Shown here: positions 8,639 through 17,559 of the stretch, piece after piece
Layout of the letters: every line of letters begins with the position of its first letter
How positions within the stretch are numbered: position 1 is the stretch's first letter
Source of the DNA: Nostoc sp. CCCryo 231-06
Lineage (GTDB): Bacteria > Cyanobacteriota > Cyanobacteriia > Cyanobacteriales > Nostocaceae
Assembly (NCBI GenBank): GCA_023522315.1
Contig: JAHCSU010000633.1
Coordinates: 1-40,884, forward strand
Direction: 5' to 3'
DNA length: 40,884 nucleotides
The notes under the pieces: generated by a model
What the model saw: only the letters and a program-made list of their open reading frames with translations
What the model was told of the DNA's origin: nothing
Databases searched by the model: none
Made by a program: the position numbers and the translations under genes

Positions 8639-8741
8639 CAGCACTTCCTCCTGCTATGAGGTACAGATACTTGGGATGCTATTATGACATACAAACGATA
8701 ATTCGATTAATTAGTGTACCTCATAACTTCGGGAAGTGCTG
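8639..8741. mobile_element. MITE of the TA-target (IS630/Tc1-mariner-like) type, 103 bp
   Basis: Terminal inverted repeats of 27 bp (8639-8665 and 8715-8741) agree at 21 positions. The outer ten bases are CAGCACTTCC and its complement, and the inner eleven are TATGAGGTACA and its complement. The element is flanked by TA on both sides (8637-8638, 8742-8743), the signature of IS630/Tc1-mariner insertion. It has no transposase gene. It interrupts an Rpn reading frame, and precise excision with one TA restores that frame. Confidence 0.85.
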
Positions 8742-9900
8742 TAATCTCACTCATGAAAATCTTCCTAATTACATCTTTCTTTAACACCAGACCTGCTAAA
8801 ATACCACTTGCAGCAGCTATATTTCTTTGTAGCTGGCGATCGCTACTGATGGCAACATAAGCAATTGGCGCTGTGTGTCCTTGCAATGTACATAATTTTC
8901 TGTTCATCGCTAAATCCCAAACAAATATTTCGTAATTGTTTGTACAAGAGATTAAGACTCTACCATCTGAACTCATAAGGCAGGGAGCAACGTCCGAAGA
9001 TGTATAGAGAATGCGATCGCCGATCAATTCCCAGACACACACCTTCTTTTCCCGGATTCCGCAAGCCAAAATTTGCCCATCAAAGCGGTTTGCAAGTGAA
9101 TTAACTGACAGCGCAGGTAGATTCTCCAATGTTTGAATAAGTTCTCCTGTTTCGGTATTCCAGAGTTGTAGCCTATTCTGCAATCTCTGCTTGAAATATG
9201 CAACCAACAATTTTCCATCAGGAGTGAAGAGAAGGGGTGATATATAGTTACCCAAAGGCAAATTCCCAAGAGGTACTAAAGCCCAATCCTGAAATCGATG
9301 ATGGAAGCGACGAGTATAGGTTTCATAATCCCAAATCTCTAGCTCTCCTGTTTTCCCCAGAGTGTAGCCAGTGGCAAGCAATGGCTGCCTAGTTGAGCAG
9401 ACAGCCAAGCAATGGGGAGCGGTTTGAACAGTATTCATAAGGTAATCGGGATAAGTGCCAATTGGCTCTTGTGTTTCTGTATCTAATGGCCAGAGAAAGT
9501 GCTGAAAGCTAATGATACACACTTTGCCGCTTTTGCCTAAACCAAATTCGTGAGCCATCGCCAGATCAAAGTCTTTCTTGCTTTGACCTGTTTCCAAATT
9601 CCAAATATTAACAAAAGATTGCTTATAAGACAGATCCCAATAGCAAATAAGGGTGTTATTGTAGTCTGCGATCGCAAAATAATATGGATGATGTTGTTCA
9701 GGGTTGTAGCAATCGAGATTAAATTCCGTCAAGGTATGCAGGCATTGCATTTTTGCAAAGGGCAGATAATTGAATATGGCTTGTTCAGCAGTGGCTTCGC
9801 TGCTGTAGGACAATAACAGCAAAGCTGATTCCCGCACTTCTCTTACACCATCGCCCAATGCCTGGATTACTAAACCAGAAAAAGCTGGAAAATAACACAC
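8707..9900 (-). pseudogene. Chimera: WD40 repeat protein fused to an Rpn-nuclease tail
   Basis: The 397-residue frame begins at GTG 9900 with a HEAT-like segment (ALGDGVREVRESALLLLS), then has degenerate WD40 repeats (LQLWNTETGELIQTL, VCVWEL, IFVWDLAMNRKLCTLQGHTA). At about residue 353-356 it switches from a WD40 blade (GHTAPIAYVAISSD) into LQRNIAAASGILAGLVLKKD, which is the conserved C-terminal region of Rpn-family nucleases. The codons at the switch are a HIP1 octamer (8836-8843). The last 12 residues are encoded by the MITE. The N-terminus may also be cut, since no ATG is available and an in-frame stop lies about 50 bp upstream. WD40 proteins are scaffolds; whether this one is still functional is unclear. 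Confidence 0.75.
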
Positions 9901-9981
9901 CTTGAAAGGGCTAATAGAGTTCCCTAAAACTTTGACAAAGTAACATATTTATGCGTTCTCGCTTCAGTGCAATACAGTCTG

Positions 9982-10052
9982 AACCTCACCCCGTATTTGC
10001 TGACGCAAACACTCCCCTCTCCTTAGCAAGGAGAGGGGCTGAGGGTGAGGTT
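9982..10052. repeat. Nested inverted repeat
   Basis: The outer arms are AACCTCACCC (9982-9991) and its complement GGGTGAGGTT (10043-10052). The inner arms are CCCCTCTCCTT (10014-10024) and AAGGAGAGGGG (10028-10038), a perfect 11-bp stem with the triloop AGC. This is a foldable dispersed repeat. Confidence 0.8.
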
Positions 10053-10258
10053 TAAAAATAAACCGCTATAGTTTTAAGCTACTGAATGTACAGGGCAAAT
10101 GCATCTAAAGTATGATAATAATCCTTTAATCTCAAGGGTTTGAGCGTTTGAACAGTGAGGCTATTTTTTCATCAATATCCTTATGCAACAAGGGTTTCAC
10201 AAATTACGTGCGTTTGCCCTGACTGAATGTAGCAGTTTTCATTTCGATGCAACATAAA

Positions 10259-10277
10259 GGCACAGCAATGCTGTGCC
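10259..10277. repeat. Short palindrome
   Basis: GGCACAGC (10259-10266) and GCTGTGCC (10270-10277) form a perfect 8-bp stem around AAT. It looks like a dispersed intergenic palindrome. Confidence 0.6.
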
Positions 10278-10402
10278 CTTACGAGAAATCTATATGTATC
10301 AGGATTTGTATTAAGTGGTATTACATAAGTTGGCTTTCACATATTTATATTGAAGTTTGGAAAGAGAATGTAGTAATTATTAAATTTAATACACAATAAA
10401 TT

Positions 10403-10428
10403 AGGGTTACAACAATTGTTGTAACCCT
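10403..10428. repeat. Perfect 26-bp palindrome
   Basis: AGGGTTACAACAA (10403-10415) is followed at once by its exact complement TTGTTGTAACCCT (10416-10428). With no spacer it can form a cruciform or hairpin, and it is also a possible dimeric protein site. Confidence 0.75.
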
Positions 10429-10647
10429 ACAGATTCGCTATATTCAATCTGCTCGAAAACGACTATAGAATAACAATTAACCTCATAACTACCGAATTAT
10501 GAGCAATTCTTCACATTCACTACATCTAGATTAATAGTTTGCAAAGGCAAATGCTTTCTGGCTTGCCTGCGTGGGATAAGTGACGCTAGTGTTAAAAGAA
10601 TCGTGCAATGTAAAACCTTCATCCCAGAAGTCGAGTAGGAAGCTAGA

Positions 10648-10956
10648 ATGGCAATTCAAAATAAACAAGTAAAATCTAATACTGATATTTTAGATAATAG
10701 ACGCACCCAAACTCGTATCCAAGTTCGCATTCCTAAAGACTTGCATGAGGAACCAGTCATTTCACGACTGGTTTCTCACTATGGGGTAACAGTGATTATT
10801 GCTGATGCTCAGGTAAGCGCAAACGTGCCACAATATAGCTGCTTCAAACTAGAACTGCGAGGTACTGTTTCTCAGATTGAAAGCGCCCTAACTTACCTGG
10901 ATGAACTGGATTTAGAAGTTTTGCACCAATCCAGCCCTGAAGAAGATGGTTGGTAG
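10648..10956 (+). CDS. NIL-domain protein
   Basis: A 102-residue protein. After a polar N-terminus (about 20 residues), residues 22-95 match the NIL domain, the ferredoxin-like beta-alpha-beta fold found at the C-terminus of MetN ABC transporters and in some ferredoxins. Recognisable stretches are RIQVRIPKDLHEEPVISRLV, YGVTVIIADAQVSA and FKLELRGTVSQIESALTYLD. In MetN the domain binds methionine and regulates transport; stand-alone versions are common in cyanobacteria and their ligand is unknown. No transporter gene is adjacent. It converges on the response regulator gene, with an STRR hairpin between them. Confidence 0.82.
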   Translation: MAIQNKQVKSNTDILDNRRTQTRIQVRIPKDLHEEPVISRLVSHYGVTVIIADAQVSANVPQYSCFKLELRGTVSQIESALTYLDELDLEVLHQSSPEEDGW

Positions 10957-10961
10957 ATTTA

Positions 10962-10999
10962 GTTAGGAGTTAGGAGTTAAAAAATTCATAACTCCTAAC
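10962..10999. terminator. STRR hairpin between convergent genes
   Basis: Two overlapping copies of GTTAGGAGTT (10962-10971, 10969-10978) face the complement AACTCCTAAC (10990-10999). The second copy gives a perfect 10-bp stem with an 11-nt A-rich loop. It is followed by TTTTAACTTTTAACTTT on the plus strand. Confidence 0.6.
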
Positions 11000-11018
11000 T
11001 TTTAACTTTTAACTTTGT

Positions 11019-11699
11019 TTAAGCCATTTGATTTTCAATCGCCCACCGCGCTAGTTCAGTGCGGTTATGCAGATTGGTTTTGCCCAACATATTGGACACA
11101 TGGCTTTCAACCGTACGCTGACTAACATTTAGTTCTTCAGCAATTTCCCGGTTAGCTAAACCCCTAGCAACAAACTGGACTACTTTCAGTTCAGTTGGCG
11201 TTAATTGCACATCGAAGGGAACCTGGATACGGGAACCGCTTTCGCCTCCTTTAGCTTGGTGTTCTTTCCAACGGATAGTTTGTTTCAGCGAGGATTCAAC
11301 TTGCGCTACGAGTTCTTCTGGTTCAAAGGGTTTGACCATATAAACATCAGCACCTTTATTCAGACCCTTAACTCGGTCTGCACTTTGTCCCTTAGCTGAA
11401 AGGAAAAGAACCGGAATCCAACTGGTGCGTTCGTTTTGCCGGACTTGTTCCACAAAAGTATATCCGTCCATTTCCGGCATCATCACGTCGCAGATAATCA
11501 TGTCTGGAACATCTTGCTCTAAAATTTCCAGAGCTTCACGTCCATTTTCGGCGGTGATGACTTCGTATCCCCGGAATTCTAAGTAATCCTTCACCAGCAA
11601 GATGAGGTTAGGGTCATCATCAATCAATAGAAGTCGTTTGTGATCTTTCATGCTGGGCTCTTTCATAGCAGTGGCACTTGTCGCGCTTCGGTCCATCAA
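11019..11699 (-). CDS. NarL/LuxR-type response regulator
   Basis: A 226-residue two-component transcription regulator. The receiver domain (about residues 20-140) has the acidic pair in LLLIDDDP, the phospho-acceptor Asp71 in IICDVMMPEMDGY, the conserved Ser in FLSAKG and Lys in MVKPFEPEEL. The C-terminal LuxR-type helix-turn-helix is LTPTELKVVQFVARGLANREIAEELNVSQRTVESH and onwards. It resembles the Ycf29 family of chloroplasts and cyanobacteria. ATGs at 11699, 11696, 11663 and 11648 are all possible; the last (MKDHKRLLLID) begins closest to the receiver domain. No partner kinase is adjacent. Confidence 0.9.
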   Translation of the reverse strand: MMDRSATSATAMKEPSMKDHKRLLLIDDDPNLILLVKDYLEFRGYEVITAENGREALEILEQDVPDMIICDVMMPEMDGYTFVEQVRQNERTSWIPVLFLSAKGQSADRVKGLNKGADVYMVKPFEPEELVAQVESSLKQTIRWKEHQAKGGESGSRIQVPFDVQLTPTELKVVQFVARGLANREIAEELNVSQRTVESHVSNMLGKTNLHNRTELARWAIENQMA

Positions 11700-12124
11700 A
11701 GTCTTGAATATTTATCCTCTATCGTGGGTTATTTCGAGATGTTGTCCTTTTTCCTACTTAACTTGCCTTTGCTGTCTCGAAACCTCAAAAATGCGGAGCA
11801 CTTTCAAGAGACTAGTAGCTCGATAGCAAAAGTCCAGCAAGGATACGTATAGCAGTAGTATCTATAATGCGCTATTATATATCGCATTGAAAGTGGCGGG
11901 CGAAAAAACACTGATTAAATAATAATCCTTCTGACTCACAAGTAAGTATTGGCTTAAAGATGACCCTACCTCAAAACCAACCCGCACTTTCTTAAAGCTT
12001 ACTGCTGTACCATATCCTTCGGTTGTTAAGCCTCTATGAGGTGTTCACAAGAAACTAGGGAAGTTTCTGGCAAAGGATGGGTTAAAAATTCATATTCTTC
12101 TACCACCTTATTGCCTATTACACC
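11700..12124. other. Intergenic spacer upstream of the response regulator
   Basis: I find no supported gene, RNA or clear repeat in these 425 bp. An AT-rich patch with the self-complementary TATATATCGC around 11875 is the only local feature. Confidence 0.4.
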
Positions 12125-12504
12125 TTAATTACCTATTAAGTGTTCTTGGATGATCCGCTCAATATACTTCCGGGCTTGCTTGGCGATATCAGACACCATC
12201 AGGGTAAACCACCATTATGAGTCCAGAACAACAAACGCGCAAGCAGTTGGCTTTTAGTTCTATAGACGCAAATGGGATGACTCTGTTGCGGCTCATCAAA
12301 TTTTAACTCTTTAAGTCGCTTTTTTAAGTATTCCCAGGATTCCAGACTAGCTCGTTTTGAGCAGCAGCTAGCAATTGTCTGGTCAGCGCAAATAAAAATG
12401 TGCTGCTGAATTTTTGCAAGTCCTAAAGTTTCTACACAATTACTCAGGGCTTTATGTTCTAGAGACTTAGCGGCTTTGGGGATTTGATGGCTAGACTGGA
12501 TCAC
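12125..12504 (-). pseudogene. Thioredoxin-like [2Fe-2S] ferredoxin, broken
   Basis: The first 83 residues from ATG 12504 read like the cyanobacterial thioredoxin-like [2Fe-2S] ferredoxin domain (HIFICADQTIASCCSKRA, then SWEYLKKRLKEL, then VYRTK). There the frame is lost at an A4 run. One base removed restores KANCLRVCCSGLIMVVYPDGV with the second cysteine pair. The next codon is TGA where the family has Trp. The same frame then gives YRQASPEV, and a further one-base shift gives IERIIQEHLIGN before TAA at 12125. Three lesions in 130 bp suggest a true pseudogene rather than a single error. If intact it would be a small soluble electron carrier. Confidence 0.72.
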
Positions 12505-12593
12505 TGTATTTTTACTTATCGAGCGGCTCCCTGATTACAGTTCTATAACAATTTCCAAGCTTTGGAAATAGAATGAAATAGCCCTGGGGGAAT

Positions 12594-12743
12594 GGGGAAT
12601 GGGAATAAGAATTCTTCTAACCATGAACACACCAATAGGCTATTGTTCGACGTGAAGTGGGGAATGGGAATAAGAATTCTTCTAACTCCTAACTCCTAAC
12701 TCCCTACTCCCTACTCCCTACTCCCCACTCCCCACTCCCTACT
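12594..12743. repeat. 28-bp direct repeat plus ACTCCCT-type heptamer array
   Basis: A 28-bp segment (GGGGAATGGGAATAAGAATT plus CTTCTAAC) occurs at 12594-12621 and again at 12659-12686. The second copy runs into about eight tandem heptamers that drift from AACTCCT to TACTCCC to CACTCCC (to about 12743). This fills the space between the ferredoxin pseudogene and the groESL control region. Confidence 0.8.
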
Positions 12744-12822
12744 CTCTTCGTAACTTACGGAACAAAACCCGAAAGGTAAAAATAATTAAGCATTTATACT
12801 TAAGTACATCTTTGAGCCTGTA

Positions 12823-12838
12823 GTTCGGGAACCCGTAC
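12823..12838 (+). promoter_or_regulatory. K-box-like element of groESL
   Basis: GTTCGGGAACCCGTAC matches the K-box consensus reported for cyanobacterial groE promoters (GTTCGG-NNAN-CCNNAC) at every fixed position. That element is linked to light-responsive groE expression independent of HrcA. It lies 40 bp upstream of the CIRCE and 88 bp before the groES ATG. Confidence 0.7.
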
Positions 12839-12877
12839 TCAAAGAATTCTTGCCATTGGACGCTACTTTTCGGTAGA

Positions 12878-12904
12878 TTAGCACTCAGGAGTTGAGAGTG
12901 CTAA
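12878..12904 (+). promoter_or_regulatory. CIRCE operator (HrcA site) of groESL
   Basis: TTAGCACTC (12878-12886), a 9-bp spacer, then GAGTGCTAA (12896-12904): a perfect CIRCE inverted repeat. HrcA bound here represses groESL at normal temperature. It ends 21 bp before the groES ATG, so it lies in or near the 5' leader. Confidence 0.97.
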
Positions 12905-12925
12905 TCTCTAAAGGAAAGAAATAAT

Positions 12926-13237
12926 ATGGCAGCTTTATCTCTAAGCGTTTCTACAGTTAAACCTTTAGGCGATCGCGTTTTCGTAAAAGTGAACGCCTCT
13001 GAGGAAAAGACCGCAGGTGGTCTGTATTTGCCCGATACTGCCAAGGAAAAGCCCCAAGTAGGTGAAGTAGTAGCCCTTGGTCCTGGCAAGCGTAATGACG
13101 ACGGAAACCGTCAGGAATTGGAAATCAAAGTCGGCGATAAGGTGCTGTACTCGAAGTACGCTGGCACTGACATCAAACTCGGCACCGAAGAATATGTACT
13201 GCTTTCTGAAAAAGATATTTTAGCAGTCGTTATCTAG
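12926..13237 (+). CDS. groES: Co-chaperonin GroES
   Basis: A 103-residue GroES that caps the GroEL ring. Visible family features are [12 protein letters not shown], the mobile loop [22 protein letters not shown], and the end [13 protein letters not shown]. The N-terminus [10 protein letters not shown] is slightly longer than in E. coli, as is usual in cyanobacteria. AAAGGAAAG about 8 bp upstream is the ribosome-binding site. The gene leads the groES-groEL operon under CIRCE and K-box-like control. Confidence 0.97.
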   Translation: MAALSLSVSTVKPLGDRVFVKVNASEEKTAGGLYLPDTAKEKPQVGEVVALGPGKRNDDGNRQELEIKVGDKVLYSKYAGTDIKLGTEEYVLLSEKDILAVVI

Positions 13238-13272
13238 TGGGGAGCGGGGAATGGGGAATAGGAAAGAGCTTT

Positions 13273-13300
13273 CCCAATGCCCAATGCCCAATGCCCAATT
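13273..13300. repeat. CCCAATG heptamer array between groES and groEL
   Basis: Three perfect CCCAATG copies plus a fourth ending CCCAATT run from 13273 to 13300 inside the operon. G-rich related sequence (GGGGAATGGGGAATAGG) lies just upstream at about 13244-13262. It lies within the transcribed spacer and could affect mRNA processing between the two cistrons. Confidence 0.75.
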
Positions 13301-13332
13301 GAACAAAAAATTGACTTACTCCCGGAATTTAG

Positions 13333-14973
<1,641 letters not shown>

Positions 14974-14999
14974 TACTTTGTAGTCACATAATTTGTGAA

Positions 15000-15035
15000 A
15001 ACGGCTGCTTCCTTTATGGAGGCGGCTGTTTTTTT
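15000..15035 (+). terminator. Intrinsic terminator of groESL
   Basis: AACGGCTGCTTCC (15000-15012) pairs along its full length with GGAGGCGGCTGTT (15018-15030), allowing three G-U pairs, around a TTTAT loop. A run of seven T follows (15029-15035). It overlaps the 5' end of the longest open frame of the next gene, which argues for a later start there. Confidence 0.8.
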
Positions 15036-15057
15036 GTGTCAGGAGATGAGGAAAAGG

Positions 15058-15870
15058 GTGAGTTACGACAACGCTTGTAAATATTTAGCTGAACAGTACC
15101 CAGCCGAGTTTGTCCGTTGGTTGCTTGGGGTAGAGGTGCAACAAATTGAAGTATTAAAAACGGAACTCACGCTTGAACCAATTCGTGCGGATTCTGTGAC
15201 ATTTTTGCAAGCAGCTAACCAAATTTTGCACATTGAATTTCAAACTTTGGCGAAATCTAATCCGGCGCTTAATTTCCGAATGCTCGATTATTCGGTGAGG
15301 TTGAAGCGTCAATACCGTTGTCCTGTAGTGCAAGTGCTAATCTTTTTGCAGGAAACTACTAACGAAATGGCTTTTACTGAAGAATATCGGGACAATACGA
15401 CGATTCACCAATATCAGGTTGTTCGTCTTTGGGAGCAAGATTCAACACTATTTTTAGTTAATCCGGCGCTGTTACCTTTAGCAAGTTTGACGCGCACTGA
15501 CTCGCCGCCAACTTTACTAGCACAAGTGGCTGAACAAGTCGCTACAATTCCAGATAGGGAGGAGCGACAAAATATCGCGGGTTGTGTAGAAATTCTGGCA
15601 GGTTTACGGTTTGACAAAGATTTGGTTCGTCAATTTTTACGGGAGGATATTATGAAAGAGTCTGTAATTTATCAAGATATTGTTCAAAAGGAAGCGTTTA
15701 AATTGATTAGTCGTCAGCTTAGACGGCGTTTTGGTGATATTGATGCATCATTAGTTGAGCAGGTTCGGAATTTATCTGCTGAACAGTTAGAGGAGTTAGG
15801 AGAGGAACTGCTTGATTTTTCTAAAGTTGCTGATTTGGTAGCTTGGTTAGAACAGCAGGAACAAGCTTAA
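15058..15870 (+). CDS. Rpn-family PD-(D/E)XK nuclease / putative transposase with DUF4351-like tail
   Basis: About 270 residues. Proteins of this family are predicted PD-(D/E)XK nucleases; the E. coli Rpn proteins promote RecA-independent recombination. The nuclease core lies in the first 100 residues, with the acidic residue in EPIRADSVTFLQ and the HIEFQT strand. Then come VRLWEQDSTLFLVNPALLPL, NIAGCVEILAGLRFDKDLVR and MKESVIYQDI. The end (LEELGEELLDFSKVADLVAWL) is the DUF4351-type tail. The frame is open from 14995, but those codons lie in the groESL terminator. GTG 15058, giving MSYDNACKYLAEQYPAEF, has GAGG six bases upstream and fits family N-termini. ATG 15046 is the alternative. It gives a complete relative for comparison with the fragments at 8428-8840 and 23521. 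Confidence 0.82.
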   Translation: MSYDNACKYLAEQYPAEFVRWLLGVEVQQIEVLKTELTLEPIRADSVTFLQAANQILHIEFQTLAKSNPALNFRMLDYSVRLKRQYRCPVVQVLIFLQETTNEMAFTEEYRDNTTIHQYQVVRLWEQDSTLFLVNPALLPLASLTRTDSPPTLLAQVAEQVATIPDREERQNIAGCVEILAGLRFDKDLVRQFLREDIMKESVIYQDIVQKEAFKLISRQLRRRFGDIDASLVEQVRNLSAEQLEELGEELLDFSKVADLVAWLEQQEQA

Positions 15871-15898
15871 TCAAAATGAATACAAACCCTCTTTATTA

Positions 15899-16126
15899 CT
15901 AAGAGCGGTTAAGAAAATCTTCAGGTTCAATACCAGCTTGCTTTAAAATTGCACGTAATGTTCCCTCTGGCATATCGCCAGAATGATTGGGAATAGTAGC
16001 GTAACGGTTACTTTCAGGATTAAACCAGATTTCATGACTCCCTGCGGCTTGACGATGAAAAACAAAGCCAAAGGTTTTTAAGATTTTGATAATCTCTCTG
16101 TAGCTAAACCCAGCTAGTCGACCCAT
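15899..16126 (-). CDS. hicA: HicA-family mRNA interferase toxin
   Basis: A 75-residue double-stranded-RNA-binding-fold toxin that cleaves mRNA when not held by HicB. The family pattern is clear: REIIKILKTFGFVFHRQAAG, then SHEIWFNP with the presumed catalytic His, then ATIPNHSGDMPEGTLRAILKQAGI. It starts seven bases after the hicB stop on the same strand, so the two form an operon with the antitoxin first. Confidence 0.92.
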   Translation of the reverse strand: MGRLAGFSYREIIKILKTFGFVFHRQAAGSHEIWFNPESNRYATIPNHSGDMPEGTLRAILKQAGIEPEDFLNRS

Positions 16127-16133
16127 GAATTGA

Positions 16134-16358
16134 CTACTGACCTACAACTAAAGGATAGTTAAATTGTTCAGCTATTGGTTGCAAATAATCCTGATCTTGA
16201 GATTGTGCTTCTAATAACTTACGTGCTACATCGCGGGCAATTTCTAAAGTTTCAGCAACAGTCCGTCCTTGAGCGACTAAACCTTGAAGCTCATCGGATG
16301 TTGCTAAATAAACGCCTTCTGGTAATTTTTCAATGTGGATGTTTAGCAATCTTTCCAT
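16134..16358 (-). CDS. hicB: HicB-family antitoxin (short form)
   Basis: A 74-residue protein with the partial RNase-H-like HicB fold: LPEGVYLATSDELQGLVAQG followed by TVAETLEIARDVARKLLEAQ. It neutralises HicA by direct binding. There is no C-terminal helix-turn-helix or ribbon-helix-helix, so it is the short form and may not bind its own promoter by itself. It precedes hicA in the operon. Confidence 0.88.
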   Translation of the reverse strand: MERLLNIHIEKLPEGVYLATSDELQGLVAQGRTVAETLEIARDVARKLLEAQSQDQDYLQPIAEQFNYPLVVGQ

Positions 16359-16423
16359 TATTGTATGTAGATATTACTATTTGGAGCGGTTTAATTCTTA
16401 TAGTATCGCTTTTCTGAACTATA

Positions 16424-16450
16424 GCGATGCCTACGGCGGTAAACTACGCA
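16424..16450. repeat. Dispersed repeat, copy 2 (GCGATGCCTACGGCGG family)
   Basis: It shares GCGATGCCTACGGCGG and the following CTACGCAC with the copy at 2718-2744. It lies in the 260-bp divergent spacer between hicB and the radical SAM gene. Confidence 0.6.
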
Positions 16451-16620
16451 CGATCTTCTACCTTTACATAAAAACCCATGAGCCAAATTAATCCTGAAAC
16501 AATTCCCTTACATACCTTAAACCCACTCAAACGATTTTCTTACAGAGCATTTAAAAATAAAAATGGGAATCATAAGAAGTAGGGTGCGTTAATTCACTCT
16601 CAATAAATATCAGGATTCAC

Positions 16621-17559
16621 ATGGCACAACCAAAATATGAAGGTTATTGCGAATGCATTCCTACAAAGTTAGTCAAAGAAAAATTTGGAGATGTCAATGT
16701 TTATGCACAAAATGCTAAATCACTCTTAACAAAAGCTACTGGTTTTATTGGTAATTATGATTTTACTCTAAATCCTTACAGGGGATGTCAATATGGTTGT
16801 AGTTATTGCTATGCTGCTGCATTTAGTCCTAATGCTCAAATGCGCCAAGATTGGGGTAAATGGGTAATTTTTAAAGAAAATTCTGCTGAGATTTTAGCGA
16901 AAGAATTAAAAAAATGGTATGAAAAAAATCCCCAGACTCCTCCTAGTATATACATGAGTAGCGTTACTGATCCTTATCAACCACTTGAGTCTAAACATCA
17001 ACTGACTCGTCGGTTGTTGGAGGTAATGCTTGATGTAGGAATTGACGGTTATCCAACTCCAACTTTGGTGATTCAAACTCGTAGCCCAATTATTACTAGA
17101 GATATTGATTATTTACAACGATTTAAGCGATTGCGGATTAACATGAGCATTCCCACTGGTAGTGAATTAGTCAGAAAAGATTTTGAACCGCGATCGCCTA
17201 GTATTAAAGCCAGACTAAATGCCATCGTTAAAATTAAACAAAGCATTGATTATTTCAAAGGTTTTCTTCCCAAAATTTCTATCACTATTACCCCTTTACT
17301 TCCTACTTTACCAAGTGATGAAACTGCTTTTATTGACAAACTAGACATCGCCGATAGAGTTGTAATTCAAGCTTTTCATGCTAGCCATAGTCGTTCTCTT
17401 ATAGCATCAACTCGCCAAGAAGCTGAAGAAATTAAGCAAAAATACGCTTGGTGGTATGAGGATGAAAAATTAAGCTATATGAAATTTAAGGAAAAGTTAG
17501 TTTCTCGGCTTCCAGGTGTAGAAATTATGGAAGGTAAAGAGGGATTTGGTTATGAATAA
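16621..17559 (+). CDS. SPL-like radical SAM protein
   Basis: A 312-residue radical SAM protein of the spore-photoproduct-lyase-like / Rv2578c-like group. The [4Fe-4S] cysteines are Cys56, Cys60 and Cys63 in NPYRGCQYGCSYCYAAAF (CxxxCxxC). Further family motifs are YMSSVTDPYQPLESKHQLTR, LVIQTRSPIITRDIDYL, RINMSIPT and ITITPLLP. Radical SAM enzymes cleave SAM to a 5'-deoxyadenosyl radical; true SplB repairs thymine spore photoproduct, but this organism does not make spores and this subgroup has no settled substrate. The stop codon overlaps the start of the next gene (ATGAATAA), which indicates translational coupling. Confidence 0.88.
   Translation: MAQPKYEGYCECIPTKLVKEKFGDVNVYAQNAKSLLTKATGFIGNYDFTLNPYRGCQYGCSYCYAAAFSPNAQMRQDWGKWVIFKENSAEILAKELKKWYEKNPQTPPSIYMSSVTDPYQPLESKHQLTRRLLEVMLDVGIDGYPTPTLVIQTRSPIITRDIDYLQRFKRLRINMSIPTGSELVRKDFEPRSPSIKARLNAIVKIKQSIDYFKGFLPKISITITPLLPTLPSDETAFIDKLDIADRVVIQAFHASHSRSLIASTRQEAEEIKQKYAWWYEDEKLSYMKFKEKLVSRLPGVEIMEGKEGFGYE

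Larger units (their letters stand above)
9901..10647. other. Palindrome-rich intergenic region
   Basis: About 750 bp without a supported gene. It contains three separate palindromic elements (listed individually), all typical dispersed repeats of Nostocales. The last 100 bp presumably hold the promoter and leader of the NIL-domain gene, but I recognise no riboswitch there. Confidence 0.6.

Noticed and set aside
12640..12660. GTTCGA near 12645 as a possible tRNA T-loop
   Set aside because: No acceptor, D or anticodon stem can be formed around it; it lies between two copies of a direct repeat.
14995..15057. Upstream extension of the Rpn-family protein
   Set aside because: These codons form the groESL terminator hairpin and T run; the family N-terminus begins at about 15058.
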